NCBI GenBank assembly: GCA_041686915.1
Contig: JAWLDB010000195.1
Span: 1 to 5,106, forward strand
Length of the DNA stretch: 5,106 nt
Source of the DNA: JAWLDB01 sp041686915
GTDB taxonomy: Bacteria; Bacillota; UBA994; UBA5500
Reading direction: 5' to 3'
A program made the position numbers and the translations under genes. Position 1 is the first letter of the stretch. Each line of letters opens with the position of its first letter. Below, one piece after another: positions 1-4,568 of the stretch. Below the pieces are notes generated by a model. That model saw only the letters and a program-made list of their open reading frames with translations. It was not told the DNA's origin and searched no databases.

Positions 1-252
1 GTTATTAAGGTAACGGACCCAAAACTGCTGAAAGAGACCGGTGGCATCGTCCAAGGAATGTCCGGAAGTCCTATTCTGCAGAACGGACATTTGGTTGGCG
101 CCGTCACCCATGTTTTTGTCAACGATCCTGCTAAGGGTTATGGTGTTTTCGCTGAATGGATGATCAGGGAATCGGGCCTGTTAGAGAAGAGACAAGAGAC
201 CACCCCTACCTTCTTCTACAAGCGACATCGGCTGAGCAATGCGGGCCTATAG
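1..252 (+). CDS. spoIVB: SpoIVB peptidase (S55 family serine protease), C-terminal part only
   Basis: This is the 3' end of a gene that enters the window in frame at base 1; 83 codons are present, ending in TAG at 250-252. SpoIVB is a serine protease secreted from the forespore into the intermembrane space. It cleaves SpoIVFA and so triggers processing of pro-sigma-K in the mother cell. The visible part holds the family's catalytic-serine motif GMSGSPI: bases 55-57 encode Gly and 61-63 the likely nucleophile Ser, matching Ser378 of Bacillus subtilis SpoIVB by family knowledge. The conserved stretch GAVTHVFVNDP and the GYGVFAEWM segment follow. A basic tail of about 25 residues closes the protein and looks unconserved. 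The PDZ domain, catalytic His and N-terminal membrane anchor lie upstream of the window. The position immediately before spo0A is the usual one in spore formers and supports the identification. Confidence 0.95.
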   Translation, partial: VIKVTDPKLLKETGGIVQGMSGSPILQNGHLVGAVTHVFVNDPAKGYGVFAEWMIRESGLLEKRQETTPTFFYKRHRLSNAGL

Positions 253-266
253 GCCTGCTTTTTTTT
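241..266 (+). terminator. Rho-independent terminator overlapping the spoIVB stop codon
   Basis: The stem is GCGGGCC (241-247) paired with GGCCTGC (252-258), seven base pairs including one G-T wobble, with a TATA loop (248-251). Eight T residues follow directly at 259-266. The left arm is made of the last codons of spoIVB, and the stop codon TAG (250-252) spans the loop and the first base of the right arm. It should end spoIVB transcripts and separate them from spo0A. Confidence 0.9.
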
Positions 267-420
267 GCTCTACCACGTCATTATCCATAGTTTGGCTTAA
301 ATTCCATCGCATTATTACTGAAAATCTGATCAAGGCGTTGTAATGTGTAATATCTTGTAGATTTGTGTCTACCGAACTTTGCCAAGATTTTAGACTGGTT
401 AGAAGGAAGGCATTCTCTCC
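253..420 (+). promoter_or_regulatory. Intergenic control region upstream of spo0A
   Basis: This gap between spoIVB and spo0A is AT-rich and carries no plausible gene. The first bases belong to the spoIVB terminator. A short inverted repeat, GTAGA (357-361) and TCTAC (368-372) with a 6-base spacer, is visible but only five base pairs long. I found no convincing vegetative (sigma-A) promoter: TTGGCT at 292-297 has no good -10 at a proper distance, and TAATAT at 348-353 has no good -35. The purine-rich AGAAGGAAGG at 401-410 could serve as a ribosome binding site for a TTG at 421, or as part of a sigma-H -35 element. Confidence 0.45.
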
Positions 421-431
421 TTGTCGAAAAT
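402..431 (+). promoter_or_regulatory. Possible sigma-H promoter of spo0A
   Basis: GAAGGAAGG at 402-410 resembles the sigma-H -35 consensus RnAGGAwWW (as I recall it), deviating at the last two positions. After a 12-base spacer, GTCGAAAAT at 423-431 resembles the -10 consensus RnnGAATWW with one mismatch. Transcription would then begin near 438, giving a leader of about 30 bases before the TTG at 469 and excluding the TTG at 421 as start for this transcript. In Bacillus subtilis spo0A is switched to a sigma-H promoter at the onset of sporulation, so the element is expected here. The call is by eye and needs mapping of the 5' end. Confidence 0.4.
421..428 (+). promoter_or_regulatory. Spo0A-binding site (0A box)
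   Basis: TTGTCGAA is an exact match to the core 0A box (TGTCGAA, usually preceded by T) recognised by phosphorylated Spo0A. It lies 41 bases before the preferred spo0A start codon and within the -10 half of the possible sigma-H promoter, which suggests autoregulation. No second good match was seen in the intergenic gaps. The 7-base core is short, but its place in front of spo0A itself makes chance unlikely. Confidence 0.6.
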
Positions 432-453
432 CAAGGAAGACAACTGTTATTGG

Positions 454-462
454 AAGGGAGGG
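454..462 (+). promoter_or_regulatory. Ribosome binding site that favours the TTG start at 469
   Basis: AAGGGAGGG is a strong Shine-Dalgarno sequence placed six bases before TTG at 469-471. It is closer and stronger than the AAGGAAGG at 403-410 that would serve the upstream TTG at 421. Together with the conserved start of Spo0A proteins just before the IKVLI strand, it decides the start used here. Confidence 0.7.
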
Positions 463-468
463 ATTTTC

Positions 469-1239
469 TTGGGCGACGACCGTATTAAGGTGTTAATCAT
501 CGATGATAATAGGGAATTTGCCAAGATGTTGGAAGAATTTATTTCTAAGAAGAGTGATTTGCAGGTGGTGGGGGTCGGGCATAACGGGGCAGAGGCTCTG
601 GATTTGCTTGCTTCCACAAAACCTGACGTTATGTTACTAGATATCATTATGCCGCACCTGGATGGCATCGGGGTACTGGAGCGAATGGTATCGATGGATG
701 GTCCTAAACCCAAAACCATCATGTTAACGGCCCTAGGGCAGGAGCAAATGACAAAACGCGTAATGGAACTAGGTGCCAACTACTATGTTCTTAAGCCTTT
801 CCAGTTAGAATTGTTGGCTACACGTATCCGTCAGCTTGCCCATAACGACATGATGGGATTGGCTGCTAGCCAGGCCGAACAGAAGGCCCCCAATCTGGAA
901 GCCAAGGTTAGCAACTTTCTACATGAATTGGGCATTCCAGCCAATATACGTGGGTACATATATTTGCGGGAGGCCATCTCCCTGGTTACTGAGGAAAACG
1001 AACTGATTAACGGTGTCACCAAGATACTTTACCCAATGATTGCCAAACAGCATCAGACAACGCCGAGCCGGGTAGAGCGGGCGATCAGGCATGCAATTGA
1101 GGTAGCATGGGGTAGAGGTAGCATAGAGGCTATCAACCGCATATTCGGGTTCACGGTAGATACACGCAGGGGAAAACCAACCAACTCAGAGTTCATTGCC
1201 ATGGTTGCAGACCGGATGCGTCTGGAAAGATCTTCATAG
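469..1239 (+). CDS. spo0A: Sporulation master response regulator Spo0A
   Basis: Spo0A receives phosphate from the sporulation phosphorelay or from orphan kinases and then activates or represses genes at 0A boxes, committing the cell to sporulation. The 256-residue product has the two expected domains. The receiver domain (about residues 6-123) shows the acidic pair in IIDDN (D12, D13), the phosphoacceptor D58 in VMLLDIIMP (equivalent to Asp56 of B. subtilis), T87 in MLTALG and K109 in VLKPF. A linker follows at about 124-144. The C-terminal sporulation DNA-binding domain (about 145-256) contains the recognition-helix signature SRVERAIRHAIEVAW and the near-invariant KPTNSEFIAMVAD. All key residues are intact, so it should be functional. 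The start is TTG at 469, chosen by its ribosome binding site and family alignment. An in-frame TTG at 421 would add 16 residues (MSKIKEDNCYWKGGIF) that Spo0A proteins do not normally have. It is flanked by terminators and probably monocistronic. Confidence 0.96.
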   Translation: MGDDRIKVLIIDDNREFAKMLEEFISKKSDLQVVGVGHNGAEALDLLASTKPDVMLLDIIMPHLDGIGVLERMVSMDGPKPKTIMLTALGQEQMTKRVMELGANYYVLKPFQLELLATRIRQLAHNDMMGLAASQAEQKAPNLEAKVSNFLHELGIPANIRGYIYLREAISLVTEENELINGVTKILYPMIAKQHQTTPSRVERAIRHAIEVAWGRGSIEAINRIFGFTVDTRRGKPTNSEFIAMVADRMRLERSS

Positions 1240-1267
1240 TTCTCTTTGTCAAGACGACGATACAGAG

Positions 1268-1297
1268 TGAGCTCCCAACGCGGGAGCTCATTGCTTT
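1268..1297 (+). terminator. Hairpin terminator after spo0A
   Basis: TGAGCTCCC (1268-1276) and GGGAGCTCA (1282-1290) form a perfect nine-base-pair stem with a five-base AACGC loop, 28 bases after the spo0A stop codon. The tail TTGCTTT (1291-1297) is T-rich but interrupted, so termination may be less complete than at the spoIVB terminator. Confidence 0.75.
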
Positions 1298-1384
1298 GCA
1301 TGGGGATTATTCAGAAGATTTTGACCTGAAAGCGCGCACACTACCACTGAAAATTCTAAAGATAATTACTACCACAGGGAAGAT

Positions 1385-1412
1385 TTGCTTGTGCAATGAA
1401 GAACGATATAAT
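1385..1412 (+). promoter_or_regulatory. Sigma-A-type promoter of the buk-ptb-buk operon
   Basis: A perfect TATAAT -10 box at 1407-1412 is preceded, 16 bases upstream, by TTGCTT (1385-1390), which keeps the TTG of the -35 consensus. Transcription would start near 1419, leaving a leader of about 29 bases that contains the GGAGAGGGGG ribosome binding site (1432-1441) of the first kinase. The promoter lies between the spo0A terminator and buk1, so the operon should be transcribed independently of spo0A. The rest of this 208-base gap (1298-1384) shows no clear operator. Confidence 0.65.
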
Positions 1413-1447
1413 GGTAAAGGTGAAGAAAACTGGAGAGGGGGCGTGCT

Positions 1448-2512
1448 ATGTCCAGTGCATTGATGCTGGTTATTAACCCGGGCTCTACATCAACCAAAAT
1501 CGCTATTTATGATGGGGTAAGGCCTGTGACCAGTACTAATTTAACACACAGCGCTGATGACCTGGGGAGGTACCCGGCAATCATCGATCAGTACGATTTT
1601 CGTTTGAACGCTGTAGAGCAGTTCTTAAGCGACAACCAGATTGATGATCTGGCGGCAGTCGTTGGGCGCGGAGGGTTGCTCAAGCCGATGGCTAGTGGAA
1701 CTTACAGCGTAAACGAAACTATGAAAGCAGATTTGCGCCGGGGTGTGCAAGGTCAGCATGCATCCAACTTGGGTGGTCTTTTGGCTGCTGGTATTGCAGA
1801 ACCCAGACAGATTCCTGCCTTCATCGTTGATCCAGTGGCAGTTGATGAGTTCCAGCCCGTTGCCCGTATTTCTGGGCTCCCGCAGATTGAGCGCCGGTCG
1901 CTTGGCCATGCGCTAAACATCCGCGCTGTTTCCCGCCGGGTGGCTAACGATATGGGTAAGAGCTTGTCAGAAGTGAACTTTGTGGTGGCTCACCTGGGAG
2001 GTGGCATTTCAATTACGCCTTTGCAGGGCGGCAGAATCCTTGATTATAACAATGCCAATGAAGCTGGCCCATTCTCCCCTGAACGGGCCGGTACACTACC
2101 GGCAGGTGACGTGGTCACAATGGCGTTTTCCGGACAGTATGGCCTAAAGGATATGTTAAAGCTTATGAACGGCAAGTCCGGAATGGTTGCATATCTCGGC
2201 ACCAATGACGCCAGAGTTGCGATTGAGCGGGCTAAGCAAGGTGATGAGCAAGCTGAGTTGGTCCTGCAAGCTATGGCTTACCAGGTTGCCAAAGAAATCG
2301 GGGCAATGGCCACCGTGCTTAGCGGCGATATCGACGCAATCGTTATCACCGGCGGATTGGCGCATGCAGACTACATCACCCGTATGATCAATGAGTACGT
2401 CCATTTCATCGCCCCCGTCAAGATTTATCCGGGTGAAGACGAGCTGTTGGCTCTGGCAGAGGGCGCGTTGCTGGTGTTGTCAGGGCAGGAGCAAGCGAAA
2501 GAGTATAGATAG
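1448..2512 (+). CDS. buk: Butyrate kinase, first copy
   Basis: This cytoplasmic acyl-phosphate kinase of the ASKHA (acetate kinase/sugar kinase/Hsp70) fold transfers phosphate from butyryl or a related acyl phosphate to ADP, giving the free acid and ATP. The 354-residue length is normal. Motifs in order: INPGSTSTK (9-17, phosphate loop), VVGRGG (71-76), QGQHASNLGG (101-110), FIVDPV (125-130), VAHLGGGIS (180-188), PFSPERAG (208-215), the adenosine-site VITGGLA (299-305) and YPGEDE (327-332). It is about 60% identical by eye to the second kinase downstream. One stretch is unusual: after HLGGGIS it reads ITPL, and the typical DVNNALDGEGP is replaced by DYNNANEAGP, one residue shorter, while the following Arg (R213) is kept. 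This may alter the acyl pocket, so branched-chain substrates such as isobutyryl phosphate are possible. ATG 1448 is preceded by GGAGAGGGGG at 1432-1441. Confidence 0.93.
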   Translation: MSSALMLVINPGSTSTKIAIYDGVRPVTSTNLTHSADDLGRYPAIIDQYDFRLNAVEQFLSDNQIDDLAAVVGRGGLLKPMASGTYSVNETMKADLRRGVQGQHASNLGGLLAAGIAEPRQIPAFIVDPVAVDEFQPVARISGLPQIERRSLGHALNIRAVSRRVANDMGKSLSEVNFVVAHLGGGISITPLQGGRILDYNNANEAGPFSPERAGTLPAGDVVTMAFSGQYGLKDMLKLMNGKSGMVAYLGTNDARVAIERAKQGDEQAELVLQAMAYQVAKEIGAMATVLSGDIDAIVITGGLAHADYITRMINEYVHFIAPVKIYPGEDELLALAEGALLVLSGQEQAKEYR

Positions 2513-2529
2513 ATATACAAGACCATAAG

Positions 2530-2537
2530 AAGGAGGT
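2530..2537 (+). promoter_or_regulatory. Strong ribosome binding site of ptb
   Basis: AAGGAGGT is a near-perfect complement to the 16S rRNA end, eight bases before ATG 2546. It is the strongest Shine-Dalgarno of the operon and fixes the ptb start. No promoter or terminator is visible in the 33-base gap between buk1 and ptb. Confidence 0.8.
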
Positions 2538-2545
2538 AAGGTTTT

Positions 2546-3448
2546 ATGCTAAAGAGCCTGAAGGAAGTCCTGGAAGCGGCCAAGCAAAAAGGCGGCAATA
2601 AGACTATCTCAGTGGCTGTTGCACAGGATGTCGAGGTCCTATCGGCACTGAAGGACGCGTATGAAATTGGCCTGGCCACCCCGATTTTGGTAGGCGATGC
2701 TTCCAAGATTAAGGCCGCCGCCGAGGAAGTCGGCTTTGACATCAGCAAATGTGAGGTTGTTGACGAGAAAAACAACGTGCAGGCTGCCCGCAAAGCGGTA
2801 GAGCTGGTCAGCAGCGGTAAGGCGCAGATGCTGATGAAGGGGCTTGTTAGTACGGGAGACATCATGCGCGCCGTGCTGGACAAAGAAATTGGTCTGCGCA
2901 CAGGACGAGTGATTAGTCATGTAGCCCTCATGGAAGCCAAGGGCTATGGCAGGTTGCTCTTAATGACTGACGGCGGAATGCTGATAGCGCCTGATCTTAA
3001 GCAAAAGGCACAGATGATCGAAAACGCTGTGACCGTAGCCAAAAGCATAGGCATAGCCAAGCCGAAGGTAGCAGTTATTACCGCCTTTGAACAGGTGAAC
3101 CCGGATATGCCGGCAACTATGGAAGCCGCTCTGCTTTCGAAGATGGCGGATCGCGGTCAAATCAAGGATTGCATCGTTGATGGGCCAATTGCTCTCGATG
3201 GCGCTGTTTCTAAGGAGGCAGCTGACCATAAGGGCATCAAGAGCCCGGTAGCAGGCGAGGCTGACGTGCTGCTGATGCCGGTCATCGAAGTTGGTAATGT
3301 GATGTATAAGACTTTGGTGTACCTGGCAGGCGCTGAAGTTGCTGGTGTCATTACCGGAGCTGCAGCCCCGATTGTGTTAACTTCCCGCTCAGATACACAT
3401 CAAGCCAAGCTGTACTCAATTGCTACAGCCGTCTTAATGGCAAAGTAG
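2546..3448 (+). CDS. ptb: Phosphate butyryltransferase
   Basis: Ptb converts butyryl-CoA (or a branched acyl-CoA) plus phosphate into acyl phosphate plus CoA, supplying the substrate of the flanking kinases in the cytoplasm. The 300-residue protein has the full length of this phosphate acetyl/butyryltransferase family member. Visible conserved segments are ATPILVGD (44-51), the MLMKGLVSTGD segment (95-105), GRVISHV (120-126), LLMTDGGM (138-145), KVAVITAFEQVNP (174-186), IVDGPIALDGAVS (210-222), the MPVIEVGNVMYKTL stretch (244-257) and GAAAPIVLTSRSD (271-283). These fit Ptb better than Pta; the MaoC-type and DRTGG domains found in some relatives are absent. It is the only acyltransferase in the window and sits between two kinases, nine bases before the second one. 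Its stop codon is part of the next ribosome binding site, so translation of the two is probably coupled. Confidence 0.95.
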   Translation: MLKSLKEVLEAAKQKGGNKTISVAVAQDVEVLSALKDAYEIGLATPILVGDASKIKAAAEEVGFDISKCEVVDEKNNVQAARKAVELVSSGKAQMLMKGLVSTGDIMRAVLDKEIGLRTGRVISHVALMEAKGYGRLLLMTDGGMLIAPDLKQKAQMIENAVTVAKSIGIAKPKVAVITAFEQVNPDMPATMEAALLSKMADRGQIKDCIVDGPIALDGAVSKEAADHKGIKSPVAGEADVLLMPVIEVGNVMYKTLVYLAGAEVAGVITGAAAPIVLTSRSDTHQAKLYSIATAVLMAK

Positions 3449-3452
3449 GAGG
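3446..3452 (+). promoter_or_regulatory. Ribosome binding site of second buk, overlapping the ptb stop codon
   Basis: TAGGAGG contains both the ptb stop codon (TAG, 3446-3448) and the Shine-Dalgarno core AGGAGG (3447-3452), five bases before ATG 3458. A ribosome terminating on ptb would stand on the start site of the second kinase, suggesting coupled translation. Confidence 0.75.
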
Positions 3453-3457
3453 CGCGC

Positions 3458-4531
3458 ATGTTTAGAATCCTCACAATCAACCCAGGATCAACCAGCACCA
3501 AAATTGCCATATTCGAAGACACCAAACCAGTGCTCGAACAGACTCTCCGTCATAGCAGTGAGGAAATAGGCCAGTACAAACGTCTCGCAGATCAGTATGA
3601 GTTCCGCCGGCAGGCAGTGTTGGACGCGCTTGAGGCAGCCGATGTGGCTGTCGGCGACCTGGACGCTGTCGTCGGTCGCGGTGGCTTGCTCCGCCCGATT
3701 TCCGGTGGTACGTATGAAGTAAATCAACCAATGCTGGATGACCTGCGCGTCGGCATAAATGGCCAACACGCCTCAAACCTGGGCGGCCTGCTAGCGTATG
3801 ATATCGCGCAAGCTGCCAATGCTCCCGCATATATAGTTGATCCGGTGGTCGTGGATGAACTCGAGCCGGTCGCTCGTCTATCCGGCCTGCCGCCGATAGA
3901 GCGTAAGAGTATCTTCCATGCTCTCAACCAAAAGGCCATCGCCCGACGGGCGGCTAAGGAGCTTGGCAAACGCTATGATGAAGTTAACCTGGTGGTTGCT
4001 CATCTAGGAGGCGGGATTTCGGTTGGCGCCCACATGCAAGGCCGAGTCATCGATGTGAACAACGCCTTGGATGGGGAAGGCCCGTTTTCGCCTGAACGTT
4101 CTGGTGGATTACCAGCTGGGGACTTAGCACGCCTTTGTTTCTCAGGCCAATATACTGAGGCAGAGATACGAAAGCTACTCGTAGGCAAAGGCGGCTTGGT
4201 AGCGTACTTGAACACCAATGACGGCCGTGAAGTAACCAAACGGATGGAAGCTGGTGACAGCCAGGCAGAATTGATATACAAAGCAATGGCCTATCAAGTT
4301 GCCAAGGAAATTGGCAGCTGCGCTGTGGTGCTTAAGGGCAAGGTTGACGCTGTTGTGATTACTGGTGGCTTGGCTTACGACAATCAATACCTCATTCCGT
4401 GGATCACGGAACGCGTTACCTTTATTGCCCCCGTGCGGGTTTACCCTGGCGAAGATGAGAGCTTGGCCTTGGCTGAGGGCGCGTTGCGCGTACTTTCCGG
4501 CCAGGAGCAGGCTAAGACGTACCAGGGTTAG
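3458..4531 (+). CDS. buk: Butyrate kinase, second copy
   Basis: This second acyl-phosphate kinase of the ASKHA fold has 357 residues and all expected motifs: INPGSTSTK (7-15), VVGRGG (71-76), NGQHASNLGG (101-110), YIVDPV (125-130), VAHLGGGISVGAH (180-192), DVNNALDGEGPFSPERSGG (199-217), VVITGGLA (299-306) and YPGEDE (329-334). It has the typical butyrate-kinase sequence through the segment that is altered in the first copy, so it is the better candidate for a standard butyrate kinase. Together with Ptb it forms a substrate-level phosphorylation module yielding one ATP per acyl-CoA. The product could also be isobutyrate, isovalerate or 2-methylbutyrate if the acyl-CoA derives from branched-chain amino acids; the sequence alone does not tell. 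Both proteins end in the same LSGQEQAK tail, which fits tandem duplication followed by divergence, or paralogues brought together early. Confidence 0.95.
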   Translation: MFRILTINPGSTSTKIAIFEDTKPVLEQTLRHSSEEIGQYKRLADQYEFRRQAVLDALEAADVAVGDLDAVVGRGGLLRPISGGTYEVNQPMLDDLRVGINGQHASNLGGLLAYDIAQAANAPAYIVDPVVVDELEPVARLSGLPPIERKSIFHALNQKAIARRAAKELGKRYDEVNLVVAHLGGGISVGAHMQGRVIDVNNALDGEGPFSPERSGGLPAGDLARLCFSGQYTEAEIRKLLVGKGGLVAYLNTNDGREVTKRMEAGDSQAELIYKAMAYQVAKEIGSCAVVLKGKVDAVVITGGLAYDNQYLIPWITERVTFIAPVRVYPGEDESLALAEGALRVLSGQEQAKTYQG

Positions 4532-4550
4532 CGGACGGTGTGATTCCCTA

Positions 4551-4557
4551 GGAAAGG
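4551..4557 (+). promoter_or_regulatory. Ribosome binding site supporting the TTG start at 4569
   Basis: GGAAAGG lies 11 bases before TTG 4569, a moderate Shine-Dalgarno with rather long spacing. No ATG or GTG is available in this frame between the in-frame stop TGA at 4560-4562 and the P-loop, which makes the TTG the likely start. Confidence 0.5.
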
Positions 4558-4568
4558 TCTGACTCAGA

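Noticed and set aside
313..352. TATTAC (313-318) and GTAATA (347-352) as a hairpin or riboswitch-like structure upstream of spo0A.
   Set aside because: The six AT-rich base pairs with a 28-base loop are weak, and nothing else in the region suggests a structured RNA.
1246..1253. TTGTCAAG just after spo0A as a second 0A box.
   Set aside because: It differs from TGTCGAA at two core positions, lies before the spo0A terminator hairpin and is about 135 bases from the buk1 promoter.
1345..1390. Possible sigma-54 promoter or CodY-like box before buk1, since acyl-phosphate operons can be under sigma-54/BkdR or CodY control.
   Set aside because: The GG...GC pair at 1378-1388 has a 7-base gap, not the required 10, and the AAAATTCTAAAGATA stretch differs from the CodY box at about five of 15 positions.
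1396..1476. Short ORF (26 residues, starting ATG at 1396) overlapping the start of the first buk, a possible leader peptide.
   Set aside because: Its ATG lies upstream of the -10 box of the operon promoter, so the transcript would not contain it, and it has no ribosome binding site.
2425..2901. Minus-strand ORF of 158 codons opposite the buk1 end and ptb start.
   Set aside because: It runs antisense across two clear genes and is rich in Ser, Ala and Leu as expected of an antisense frame; no ribosome binding site or family resemblance.
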